Shown in pieces: positions 1 through 7,249 of a DNA stretch of 42,847 bases. Positions within the stretch are counted from its first letter, which is position 1. Every line of letters starts with the position of its first letter. Where the stretch lies: contig CANMMM010000028.1 of the NCBI GenBank assembly GCA_947498935.1, positions 1-42,847 of the forward strand, written 5' to 3'. The DNA comes from an uncultured Aquimarina sp. GTDB lineage: Bacteria > Bacteroidota > Bacteroidia > Flavobacteriales > Flavobacteriaceae. Position numbers and translations under genes: made by a program. Below the pieces are notes generated by a model, which saw only the letters and a program-made list of their open reading frames with translations, was not told where the DNA came from and did no database searches.

Positions 1-680
1 CTTCTTAGCCTATTCGATATTTCTCCATAGGTCATATTTTTGTTGAGCTTCCAGTAAAAAGCATGTTTTAGCAATTGCCCATCATCATTGATAACAATAT
101 TAGGAGTTTTTCCTTTTCCTGGATTCAGGTTGGTATACCCAAAAGGAACAGTATTGATCCAATACCCCTTTAGTAGTTTTTCCTTCATGCCTGCCATGAT
201 TTTGTCTCTTCTCTGCTCGTTGTCAAACTGACTGAACATGTAGTACATGTTTTGTTGGAAAGTACCAGAAGAAGTAGTTGCATCAACTTCCTGTGTGGCA
301 GATAGTGTAATGATGCCCTGTTGTTTCAGTTGTTCGGTAATATATATACCATTAGCCCCTGTTCTAGAGAAACGATCAAAAGCGTATACAATGATGTAAG
401 AAATGTCCTTCCTCTTTTTTACGTATGCGAGCATTTTCTGAAACTCTTTGCGTTCATCACTTTTAGCAGATTCATAAGTACCTCCAAAATATTTAGTGAT
501 GTCATATCCCTTTCGCTCAGCATACAGGTCGCAATATTTTTTTTGAGTAGCTAAACTCATATTATTTTCAGCTTGTTCCTTAGTAGAAACTCTAGTATAG
601 ACTACAGCATTTTGAGTCTGTCCAGTTTTAGGTTTGTTGTCCTTTTTAGCAAATTTTTTGAATAGCCTTAAGTCTTCCAT
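1..680 (-). CDS. serine site-specific recombinase, N-terminal part (runs off left edge)
   Basis: Reading the minus strand from the ATG at 680 gives 226 uninterrupted codons to the window edge. Residues 25-160 form a resolvase/invertase catalytic domain. The nucleophile serine is S32 in the motif YTRVSTKEQ, and the conserved DRFSR motif lies at residues 102-106. From about residue 175 (PFGYTN) the start of the 'recombinase' domain of large serine integrases is visible. Such proteins catalyse strand exchange between short attachment sites through a 5' phosphoserine link. The C-terminal DNA-binding part is outside the window, so large integrase versus smaller invertase cannot be settled, although the trailing domain favours the large type. 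The frame stays open upstream to about 750 without another ATG, so 680 is the likely start. The gene on its upstream side (747-941) is co-oriented, 66 bp away. Confidence 0.9.
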   Translation of the reverse strand, partial: MEDLRLFKKFAKKDNKPKTGQTQNAVVYTRVSTKEQAENNMSLATQKKYCDLYAERKGYDITKYFGGTYESAKSDERKEFQKMLAYVKKRKDISYIIVYAFDRFSRTGANGIYITEQLKQQGIITLSATQEVDATTSSGTFQQNMYYMFSQFDNEQRRDKIMAGMKEKLLKGYWINTVPFGYTNLNPGKGKTPNIVINDDGQLLKHAFYWKLNKNMTYGEISNRLR

Positions 681-746
681 ATGTTTTTTGATTTTTAAAG
701 CGTTAAGGATTTGATTATTAGTGTTTTTCTTGCCATGCTGTAGGTG

Positions 747-941
747 TTAACTAGAGGTTAGATGTTTGCAGATGATTTCACAAAATTGTTCAAGCATAGA
801 AATTGTTTCTTCCGCTTCATCATCGGTAATACCTTCAAAACCTTTAAACAACTTCAGCCTGTGCGGAGTCATTTTTTTGGCGTTTAATTTTTTTAATGTT
901 TTCTTCTGACTAGAGGCAGAACGATCATTCTTTACATACAT
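747..941 (-). CDS. small hypothetical protein preceding the recombinase
   Basis: This encodes 64 residues with a very basic N-terminal half (KKTLKKLNAKK) and an acidic helical C-terminal half (ITDDEAEETISMLEQF). It ends 66 bp before the recombinase start on the same strand, so the two are probably co-transcribed. Small genes directly upstream of a serine recombinase often encode accessory or regulatory factors, but no family was recognised and that role is inference. The alternative is a chance ORF. The protein-like charge pattern and the operon-like spacing argue against that. Confidence 0.55.
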   Translation of the reverse strand: MYVKNDRSASSQKKTLKKLNAKKMTPHRLKLFKGFEGITDDEAEETISMLEQFCEIICKHLTSS

Positions 942-1685
942 ATAAATAGTAGTGATTTGATCGTATTCCTCTGATTGTAGCGTCAGTCACAATACGTGCG
1001 GGTTATAAGATTATGGTCAACAATGACTAAATGAAGTGTATAGCATCGTATTAAAACTCTTACTCTCTTGTAGCGGAGTCATAAGAGTGACCATAAAATA
1101 CATTTCAAATAAAAAACTTTTTTCGGAAAAAACAAAGTATTACAAGTAAAAAATAAACTTAAACAAAACTATATGCTATAAGTAGCGTATTCGTTTTGAT
1201 GTGTGTCACTGATTTCGGTTCTAATTGTGCCACTAGTATGGTGTATAGTAGCTATGTTAGCGCTTAGGAAATGTCCTATCCAATATCCCTTTTTTGGGCG
1301 TACCCACAAGGGGTCGGGCTATCCGTTCCAATTCCTCACCCTTCCTAAAGGTCGGGGCTGCGGGATTTCCACTGCTATCCCTAACGCAAAAAGTAGGTGT
1401 ATGTAACATCATGTGTAGTGATATACAGTTAGTAGTACAATGCTTGCAGACGATTTTATAGCGCTAAGATTGGTATTACAACCTATTTTAGCGCATATTT
1501 ATAATTTCCGAGATGTGTCATGCGGTAAAATTCTAATGTAGTGAATCGCCGTATACGAGAACAATGCGTTGGGTGGTGTACTCATTTGTGTTTATTGTTT
1601 AGAGATATTCGTGAATATAAATATTTGAGAGGCGCACTCTGTCAATTATAGGCAGAGCTGTCTACTCGATTAGCCACTGACTTTT
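942..1685. other. noncoding stretch with several inverted repeats and one 96-bp repeat
   Basis: No convincing gene lies here. An open frame at 1203-1406 is mostly the repeat copy at 1296-1391 read through. Inverted repeats include ACTCTTA/TAAGAGT at 1056-1062 and 1082-1088, and GCGCTAA/TTAGCGC at 1461-1467 and 1488-1494, the latter with an inner TGGT/AACC pair. The stretch lies directly upstream of the recombinase operon, where an attachment site or promoter would be expected. No specific site could be assigned. Confidence 0.5.
1296..1391 (+). repeat. GC-rich 96-bp interspersed repeat, copy A
   Basis: A GC-rich block in an AT-rich background begins GGGCGTACCC and ends CCCTAACGCAAAA. A second copy, about 85-90% identical by eye, lies in the opposite orientation at 35008-35103. 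The ends are partly complementary (GCGT with ACGC; in the other copy GCGTTA with TAACGC), so a folded transcript or hairpin is possible. It is probably a dispersed element of flavobacterial genomes. Its role is unknown. Confidence 0.75.
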
Positions 1686-3020
1686 TTAATTTCCACCAAA
1701 AATTTTGCCAGCTATATTATTTGGCATAGTTGGTCCAGAATCATCTTTCAATAAGCCCGTATCTGCTCTACTAAATAATGATTGTAAGATTAAATTTTTA
1801 TCTTTTTCTTCAACTGCGTTATCTTTAATTAAAGCTAAATATACATATGTTAGTTGTTCCCTTTCTTCTGCATCTCTTGCTAAGTGAAATAAACTAAACG
1901 CAACTTTATTTACTGCTCTAATTCCAAATGCTAAAAATGAAATGAATGTTATGTAAACTACAGACCATTTTATAGCTTGTGCATTGCCTTTTACAAAACT
2001 TAACAGCATTCCCTCAGGTGTTAGCCAAAGCAATAAATAGAGAGTGACACAAGCAAATGCAACAAGCCCAATTAACAAATAGATTGCTTTCCGTCCTTCT
2101 TTTTTTAACTCTGTTGCTCTAGTCTTCCAATATTCAGCTGGTTTTTTTAATCTTAAAAGTTCTTCATAAGTATGTTCAAGGTCTGATACTTTCTCTTTAG
2201 CTCCTAAAATGCCTTCAGTTCCTTCAAACCAATTATTGAATATTAATTCTTTGTTTTCTTTGAAGTTGTTAAACTCCTTTTTTACACCTAATATTTCATT
2301 TTCTTCATTTCCTTCAAACCAGTCATTAAAGACCGATTCTTTATTTGTTTTAAATTCATCAATTTTACCAAGGTATTCTTGATAATCAATTTTTGATTTT
2401 TCTAGAGAATCAATTAAATGACGTTCATTTTGAGATAGTAATTCTTCAACTCTTGAATTGAGTTCTTGAATTTTTTTATCAGCAGAATAATTCCTTTTAG
2501 ATAATATTGATTTTGGATTTTCAAATTCATATGCTAAAAGACCTCCAGTAAAATCATTTTTAGTATTACCGATAGGGACTTTTGTATAAAAATTAAAAGC
2601 TCCTCTAGTAAAACTTGTGTCTAGTTGATTAATCTCTATCAGATTAGAAACGTATTCACTATTATATGGCAAAACTTTATTGTCATTCAAAGTGATTTTA
2701 TGAGTGTTATTTTGCGTTGTTACGCTCCTCCATGATTGGTTTAGTTGATTTTCGTTGTGTCTGTTGTAGCGTGTTAAAAAACCTTCAATATTATTGAGGT
2801 TTTTTTTGAAGAAAGTTTTTGAATGATTTAGTTCAGGAGGCAAGTTTTCTATTTTTTCATAACCTCTTACTTGAGTAGATAAGTATTTATGGAATTCACT
2901 TAAACCGTGAAATTTTTTATAAAATGATATTGATTGTAAGTTAAAATTCACCTCAATGGTTTTAAACCAATCAGTTGAATTACTTTCTAATATTTTATCT
3001 ACAAATTCTTTCGATGTCAT
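1686..3020 (-). CDS. membrane-anchored coiled-coil protein, DUF6161-like
   Basis: This encodes 444 residues. The N-terminal 180 residues look globular. Residues about 185-310 are strongly charged and helical (coiled coil) and contain a near-repeat of the motif NDWFEGNEE / NNWFEGTEG. Two membrane segments follow at roughly 313-336 and 350-372. The soluble C-terminal tail carries the distinctive string LFSRADTGLLKDDSGPT. This overall plan and the tail recall the DUF6161 family of bacterial membrane proteins, whose function is unknown. The family assignment is from memory and only moderately sure. The gene stands alone on the minus strand, with 0.67 kb of noncoding DNA upstream. Its place among mobile-element genes makes a defence role conceivable, but nothing in the sequence demonstrates it. 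Confidence 0.75.
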   Translation of the reverse strand: MTSKEFVDKILESNSTDWFKTIEVNFNLQSISFYKKFHGLSEFHKYLSTQVRGYEKIENLPPELNHSKTFFKKNLNNIEGFLTRYNRHNENQLNQSWRSVTTQNNTHKITLNDNKVLPYNSEYVSNLIEINQLDTSFTRGAFNFYTKVPIGNTKNDFTGGLLAYEFENPKSILSKRNYSADKKIQELNSRVEELLSQNERHLIDSLEKSKIDYQEYLGKIDEFKTNKESVFNDWFEGNEENEILGVKKEFNNFKENKELIFNNWFEGTEGILGAKEKVSDLEHTYEELLRLKKPAEYWKTRATELKKEGRKAIYLLIGLVAFACVTLYLLLWLTPEGMLLSFVKGNAQAIKWSVVYITFISFLAFGIRAVNKVAFSLFHLARDAEEREQLTYVYLALIKDNAVEEKDKNLILQSLFSRADTGLLKDDSGPTMPNNIAGKIFGGN

Positions 3021-3685
3021 TTTTTGCGCTTTTGTCCAACAATCACATATGTCTAATAAAAGTAGTTATATTTCTAGTAACAGCTTAGTTATTCAGAAGG
3101 ATTTTAATTATTTGTAACCAAGCACTCTATAATTATAGAAATGACTTTTGAAAATAGTGCCTTATAGTGATGTTTAACCTCTTGTTATGGAACTATAGTG
3201 CCAGTAATTAATTACAGATCGTGCTAGTTTTTGTCCAACTCCTCAGCATCAACTATTGATACTAAATTATCACTCTGCTACTAGTTTTAGTACCAATCAT
3301 GCTAATCAATGCATAGCTATTAAAGTGAATTAAAATTCATAAAATCTGTTAGACAAGTGCTTACATCTAAAAAACTAACAAAAATATGGAAAAACAGTAA
3401 TTCTATTGATGATTCGGCATTGTTTAAGATGTTGGATATCAAATTGTTATTACGATTTTTATGATTCTAACAATTTAGCTTGACTTTTTTAACTATAAAT
3501 CGGTGTAATGATACACTGAATAATTGTAAAAAGGACTTTTTTCCCTTGCTTTTTCAACCTAGAGGTAAGTTGAAAAAGCAATTATTTTTTTTATTACATG
3601 TTGATTTTTTGATGTTAATAGTCAGTAAGTTAGGTTGGTTTTATTGAGATAAATTAAATAGTTAATAGACTCTAAAAATGTAATT
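3021..3685. other. AT-rich noncoding stretch ending in a strong terminator
   Basis: About 0.66 kb contains no open frame of note. It must hold the promoter of the minus-strand gene that starts at 3020 and that of the plus-strand lipoprotein gene at 3686, but no clear TAnnTTTG sequence was found. The one clear element is the rho-independent terminator at 3546-3594. It points along the plus strand although no plus-strand gene is visible upstream. Confidence 0.5.
3546..3594 (+). terminator. rho-independent terminator
   Basis: A perfect 13-bp stem (3546-3558 pairs with 3569-3581) has a 10-nt loop and is followed by a T-rich tract at 3582-3594. No upstream plus-strand gene was found, so it may end a small RNA or be left from a decayed gene. 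Confidence 0.75.
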
Positions 3686-3868
3686 ATGAAAACAAAAACA
3701 ATAACAATCAAGATTCTTTTTCTAATTTTAAGCGCGTCATTTTTTTTTAGTTGTGAACTAACTGAAGAATTAGAAGACATAAAAAATATTCAACAAGATA
3801 AATGGGATGTTAAAGCAATCGGTAGAGAAGAAGTCGAAGACCCAGCCGATAGAGGGGATAAAGACTAA
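3686..3868 (+). CDS. small lipoprotein
   Basis: This encodes 60 residues with a lysine-rich start, a hydrophobic core and a lipobox-like FFFSC ending at about C23, followed by a short acidic tail (TEELEDIK, EEVEDPADRGDKD). The mature peptide would be only about 38 residues, anchored by lipid to the inner or outer membrane. The last 62 bp overlap, out of frame, the start of the next gene (membrane protein at 3807). This points to translational coupling, or to a mis-assigned start of the second gene. No known family was recognised. Confidence 0.6.
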   Translation: MKTKTITIKILFLILSASFFFSCELTEELEDIKNIQQDKWDVKAIGREEVEDPADRGDKD

Positions 3869-4508
3869 AATATTAATAATAATTATTATATCTGGTGCTG
3901 TACTTGGTAGTGTAGCACCATTTTTACACATGTTGTCCCCAAGAACAGCAAAAGAGAAAATTATTTTAGAAGATCAATATGAAAAGGGGGAAATTAGTTT
4001 AGAATTCTATAAAAACCAAAAAAAGGTTCTGTGGCAAAAGTATCAATTTATTGGATTTAAAAACTTTAGAAGATTCTTATATGCGATAGGTTTACCTATT
4101 GCTTTATTCATGTGTTCCTTTGTGCTTATATTTTTTACTAGGTTTTCAAACGATAATTTTATAAAGAAAGGCAGCTTTATAACTGGAACTGCTTTTCAAT
4201 TTACATCTATCTTCTTTATAACTTGGACTATATTTCCTTTTGAATCAGATAAATATGATTTCAATGAATCAACATATTATAACTTACTTATGATATGCTC
4301 AGTTTTATTATCCTTTGGGTTTTATTACATGTCTAAGTCATTAGCTTATAGGAAATTAGAGATTCGGGAGCTTATTAGTTTAACTATGTTTTTAAGAAGA
4401 AGTTTGTTTAAAAAAATTGATTCACAAGAATCTAAAGTCGATGCTTCTATAGAGAAAGAAAAAATTGACGACAAAGTATATGAGACCCTAGAGAAGGTTG
4501 CGGAGTAG
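3807..4508 (+). CDS. hypothetical four-segment membrane protein
   Basis: This encodes 233 residues with four predicted membrane segments, at about 22-43, 90-113, 125-145 and 158-175. A charged loop lies between segments one and two (residues 46-85), and the cytoplasmic C-terminal tail is acidic and basic and probably helical. The ATG at 3807 lies inside the preceding lipoprotein gene. The next in-frame ATG would remove the first membrane segment, so 3807 is preferred; its basic N-terminus (EKKSKTQ) fits a cytoplasmic side. No family was recognised. With the lipoprotein it may form a small envelope pair. Confidence 0.65.
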   Translation: MLKQSVEKKSKTQPIEGIKTKILIIIIISGAVLGSVAPFLHMLSPRTAKEKIILEDQYEKGEISLEFYKNQKKVLWQKYQFIGFKNFRRFLYAIGLPIALFMCSFVLIFFTRFSNDNFIKKGSFITGTAFQFTSIFFITWTIFPFESDKYDFNESTYYNLLMICSVLLSFGFYYMSKSLAYRKLEIRELISLTMFLRRSLFKKIDSQESKVDASIEKEKIDDKVYETLEKVAE

Positions 4509-4532
4509 TTATTTTACATATTATCTAAGAAT

Positions 4533-4730
4533 ATGCAACAGATGAATAAAAATGTAAAGCGTAAAGAACTAATAGACAAGCTTAAAAAGCAAAATAAAAT
4601 CAATGATGATGATTATTTTGAATTAGATAAAGATTTAGAAAAATTGTTAAAAGGTAAAAAGGCTAAACTTATATCTTTACTCTTTGAAAGGGAGCTTCTT
4701 AAAAGAGAGATAGAGAAAAAACTTAATTAG
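4533..4730 (+). CDS. small charged helical protein
   Basis: This encodes 65 residues, rich in lysine and acidic residues, with no hydrophobic segment and probably entirely helical. A second ATG three codons in (4542) is an equally good start. It follows the membrane protein by 24 bp, so it may be co-transcribed with it, and its stop overlaps by 8 bp the end of the convergent regulator gene. No family was recognised. Confidence 0.5.
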   Translation: MQQMNKNVKRKELIDKLKKQNKINDDDYFELDKDLEKLLKGKKAKLISLLFERELLKREIEKKLN

Positions 4731-5157
4731 ATTGTTTTACTATATCTTCAACTTGTTTTTTTAGAGCTTCAATCTCATTCATTACATTGCTAATCTCTTG
4801 ATCAGCAAAAAGAATTTGAGTCAATCCTTTCAAATTATGACAGGATTTGAATTCCGAAAGGTTATTTGATAAATAGTCTATTATTTCATTTTTATCAAAA
4901 TCGTCTAAAGTTACATTGTCGGCATCATTTTTATTATTAACATCATTCAATAACATATTTCCTCTACCAGTAAGTAGCCATGTTGGGTTTAAGTCTAAAT
5001 GTTTGTTAAGAATATTTTCTACTACATTAGAACCAATGCTCTTATTGTTTTTTATAGCTTTAGAAATACTCCCTCTACTAGCTTTAATGCTGTTTTCTAG
5101 AGAATATACGCTAATGTCTTTTTTGTCTAGATAAGCTTTTAATCTTTCCATTACCAT
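4723..5157 (-). CDS. XRE-family / phage repressor-like transcriptional regulator
   Basis: Starting at the ATG at 5157 (or the one at 5151, which gives MERLKAYLDKKD) the product is about 144 residues; the open frame continues upstream to 5226. The first 65 residues form a helix-turn-helix in which SIKASRGSISKAIKNN is the recognition region. The string LNPTWLLTGRGNMLL follows, characteristic of the phage repressor-type HTH proteins common in Bacteroidota. A charged coiled-coil tail (EIEALKKQVEDIVKQ) could mediate dimerisation. The gene diverges from the small HTH gene at 5329 across a region with opposed promoter-like sequences and a palindrome. This layout resembles a CI/Cro switch of a prophage or integrative element (inference). 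Confidence 0.8.
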   Translation of the reverse strand: MVMERLKAYLDKKDISVYSLENSIKASRGSISKAIKNNKSIGSNVVENILNKHLDLNPTWLLTGRGNMLLNDVNNKNDADNVTLDDFDKNEIIDYLSNNLSEFKSCHNLKGLTQILFADQEISNVMNEIEALKKQVEDIVKQSN

Positions 5158-5198
5158 AAGAAAATATTCTAATGTTTTTTTGATTAATAGAAAATAAT

Positions 5199-5231
5199 CA
5201 TATATTTGTATATGACATCTAAACAAATGTA
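5199..5231. promoter_or_regulatory. divergent promoter region with operator-like palindrome
   Basis: On the plus strand TATATTTG (5201-5208) fits the Bacteroidota -7 consensus TAnnTTTG, with a T-rich TTTG-like -33 near 5175-5182. On the minus strand TACATTTG (5224-5231) fits the same consensus and would serve the regulator gene. The plus -7 box lies inside the palindrome CATATATTTGTATATG (5199-5214; 6-bp arms around TTTG), a plausible operator for the regulator encoded at 4723-5157. Confidence 0.5.
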
Positions 5232-5328
5232 TGAAAATTTTACACTAAATATATTTATGTACAGCATTCATTAATTAGAGTGTTACAGTAATGAAAATTA
5301 AGAGAGTATTATTTGATCTAGAGTAAAT

Positions 5329-5526
5329 ATGAGTAAAAGAGAAAGAGTTGAGAATGTTTTAAAGGAATTAGAGAACGTTATTTCTATTCTTCCCTTAGAA
5401 AAAGAATTAGGTTTCTCTAGAGGTAAACTGTATAAGTTTTTTAAAGATGGACGTAAACTGAGTTCAAAAGATATTAATACTATTGATAAGTATCTTCAAA
5501 AAATTCTGGATAAGTATTATGATTAA
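5329..5526 (+). CDS. small helix-turn-helix protein
   Basis: This encodes 65 residues. Residues 15-45 (containing PLEKELGFSRGKLYKFFKDG) look like a helix-turn-helix, and the last 20 residues form a further helix. Size and position suit a Cro- or CII-like partner of the XRE repressor encoded divergently at 4723-5157. It is expressed toward the two unknown genes downstream, with only 27 bp to the next one, so it may be the first gene of that operon. The DNA-binding role is inferred from the sequence pattern, not from a recognised family. Confidence 0.65.
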   Translation: MSKRERVENVLKELENVISILPLEKELGFSRGKLYKFFKDGRKLSSKDINTIDKYLQKILDKYYD

Positions 5527-5553
5527 ATTTTTTAATTAGAAAATAGCTTCGAA

Positions 5554-6099
5554 ATGAAACACTCTAAAACCCCCACCAACCGTCGCGAGTATTTACTCGC
5601 TATTCTTAAAGAATTACAATTTAATATTCCTAGTTTTCTAAAACAACTAGAACTTGGCAGCAGCTATGAGACATTGGTTGATCAATGGGTTCGTACCTAC
5701 TATGAGGAAGAATTTCCTGTAGAACAAGCAGTGTTAGACCTCTATGCACGGCGACTCCAATGGCTAGAACTCTGCACTACCCATTATTCTTCTGTAGATG
5801 AGAAGCTAGCCGCGTATCAAAAACGGATTTTATTCCGATTACGCTACCATCCATTATATTTCCAAGCCTCTGAAGCTGTGTGCAAAACCGCTGACCAGCA
5901 AGTACGTGCCTTGGTCAAGACGCAACTCTATACCCCACAGCAGGTAGAACAGAAAGTGATCCAGTGGTTACGCAGTATACACAATGATACGAATGATAAT
6001 ACCCCATCAGCCCCTCCAGATATGCCCCCCGTAACTTTTAGTGCCATTGCCCGAGCCATGGCGCGACAGTTTCGGTTATTAGCCAATTGTATGGCATAA
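5554..6099 (+). CDS. hypothetical protein
   Basis: This encodes 181 soluble residues with no signal peptide or membrane segment. It is mainly helical, rich in Gln, Tyr and Leu, with a proline-rich hinge (TPSAPPDMPP) near residue 150 and a basic C-terminal helix (AIARAMARQFRLL). It begins 27 bp after the small HTH gene, so the two probably share a transcript. Its codon use is visibly less AT-biased than that of the genes at 3.7-5.5 kb and closer to the primase module at 35-39.6 kb, which suggests a common mobile-element origin (inference). No family was recognised. Confidence 0.65.
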   Translation: MKHSKTPTNRREYLLAILKELQFNIPSFLKQLELGSSYETLVDQWVRTYYEEEFPVEQAVLDLYARRLQWLELCTTHYSSVDEKLAAYQKRILFRLRYHPLYFQASEAVCKTADQQVRALVKTQLYTPQQVEQKVIQWLRSIHNDTNDNTPSAPPDMPPVTFSAIARAMARQFRLLANCMA

Positions 6100-6111
6100 A
6101 AAACTAGCTAG

Positions 6112-6129
6112 TAGAAGTGCGTACTTCTA
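6112..6129 (+). terminator. short hairpin after the 181-aa gene
   Basis: TAGAAGT and ACTTCTA pair around a GCGT loop, 12 bp after a stop codon. No clean T-run follows, so termination activity is uncertain. Confidence 0.3.
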
Positions 6130-6318
6130 TAGATTGCTTGTCTCCCTTATAGTTACTATTAGGCATTGATTATTGCTCGCTGTTTATTCCCATATACAGT
6201 TCATCCTGATGTAATGATCATACTTAGGGGTACTCTAGTAGTAAGTAGTAGCTACTGGGAGCAAGCTTTCTTTTGCTTATTCCAGACTAAAAATACAAAT
6301 TCTTTATCAATTAACATC

Positions 6319-6798
6319 ATGCACACACATCAAGATAGAATTATCAAACAACTCATCGCTCATTTTGATGGATTGTCTAAACTAGAGGTTTGCGATCTAT
6401 TATCCGTTCTAGAAACCTTATTACTTCATCATCCATCGCCTATAGCAGCGAATAAATTGCTCCAAGACTATGAGCAGCACATCGTACAAAAACGATCTAT
6501 ACAAAAGATGAGTAACGGCAGTTTTTACCTATACGATCGTTGCCTGTATCTAAAAATCTATAAATACCATAGCGCTAGAATCCCCAATATATTCTATAGA
6601 AATACCCTCTGTTTTAGCTTACCGAACACAAAACAATGTTACCGCCTCACCAAACAGAACCTTCGTACCCACCTCACACATCCTGCTATCCAATCAGCAC
6701 TCACAGCCTTTTTAGCCAAACACAAACCTACTGCTCGCAATCCTATTACCAAACGGCTATTGTTGATGGAAGTATTGGATACGATTGATCCTGAATAG
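6319..6798 (+). CDS. hypothetical protein
   Basis: With the ATG at 6319 the product is 159 residues. The frame is open back to 6166, but that extension looks like untranslated sequence and the start at MHTHQDR gives a normal soluble N-terminus. The middle is rich in aromatic and basic residues (NGSFYLYDRCLYLKIYKYH), and the C-terminal third is helical with a run of basic residues (AKHKPTARNPITKR), so nucleic-acid contact is possible. It follows the 181-aa gene by 219 bp and shares its codon style. No family was recognised. Confidence 0.6.
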   Translation: MHTHQDRIIKQLIAHFDGLSKLEVCDLLSVLETLLLHHPSPIAANKLLQDYEQHIVQKRSIQKMSNGSFYLYDRCLYLKIYKYHSARIPNIFYRNTLCFSLPNTKQCYRLTKQNLRTHLTHPAIQSALTAFLAKHKPTARNPITKRLLLMEVLDTIDPE

Positions 6799-7249
6799 TA
6801 ATCTTTATTCAGCAAAAAAGCATAAAAATTAGTCGTGTATGTATACTCATATCGATAAAAGTGTACCATAGATCGAAAAAGGGAATTTTTTCATAAAATA
6901 AGGGGTAACAATTTTAAGGTTTTTGACATTAACTAGTATAGAATTTAAGTTTTGATTCTTATAAGTTCGTGTTTATATAATGGGATATTAAAATCTGTTA
7001 AGGTTACGGCGTAAAAAATGCGGAGAATTGTGTATGAAATCGAATAACTATCTGTAAGTAAATGGTTTTGGCGGTTTAAAAAGAATGTATAACAGTTGTA
7101 AGGATATGTTAAAAAACAGACTAAAATTACGGTTAAACCGCATAATTAACGAAATTTTAATAATTAGACAGTCTAATCTTTTGTCAATCAGTAAGTTGTT
7201 CGTAGTATTGCTGTTGGGCAAAAAAGTAAGTATAGAAATTAAAAATTGT
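6799..7249. other. noncoding leader before the toxin operon
   Basis: About 450 bp precede the first gene of the large operon. The frame is open from 7085, but the best start is 7250, where a signal peptide begins. A TTGACA-like hexamer at 6923-6928 with an AT-rich box about 17 bp downstream could be a promoter. No clean TAnnTTTG was found, so this is weak. If transcription starts there, the operon has a leader of some 300 nt. Confidence 0.35.

Noticed and set aside
321..554. 77-aa ORF on the plus strand
   Set aside because: It is antisense to the serine recombinase, whose catalytic motifs are clear in the other strand.
1296..1391. Integron attC site
   Set aside because: The ends show GCGT/ACGC complementarity, but the required orientation of RYYYAAC at the 5' end and GTTRRRY at the 3' end is absent, and no integrase or cassette array is present.
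1203..1406. 67-aa ORF on the plus strand
   Set aside because: Most of it is the 96-bp repeat read through; the second copy at 35008-35103 does not keep an equivalent gene.
1621..1685. Possible tRNA-like sequence
   Set aside because: Short matching runs only; no cloverleaf, T-loop or acceptor stem could be built.
6166..6318. N-terminal extension of the 159-aa gene
   Set aside because: The added residues look like translated noncoding sequence, and the ATG at 6319 gives a better start.
7085..7249. N-terminal extension of the giant protein
   Set aside because: It would bury the signal peptide 55 residues inside the protein.
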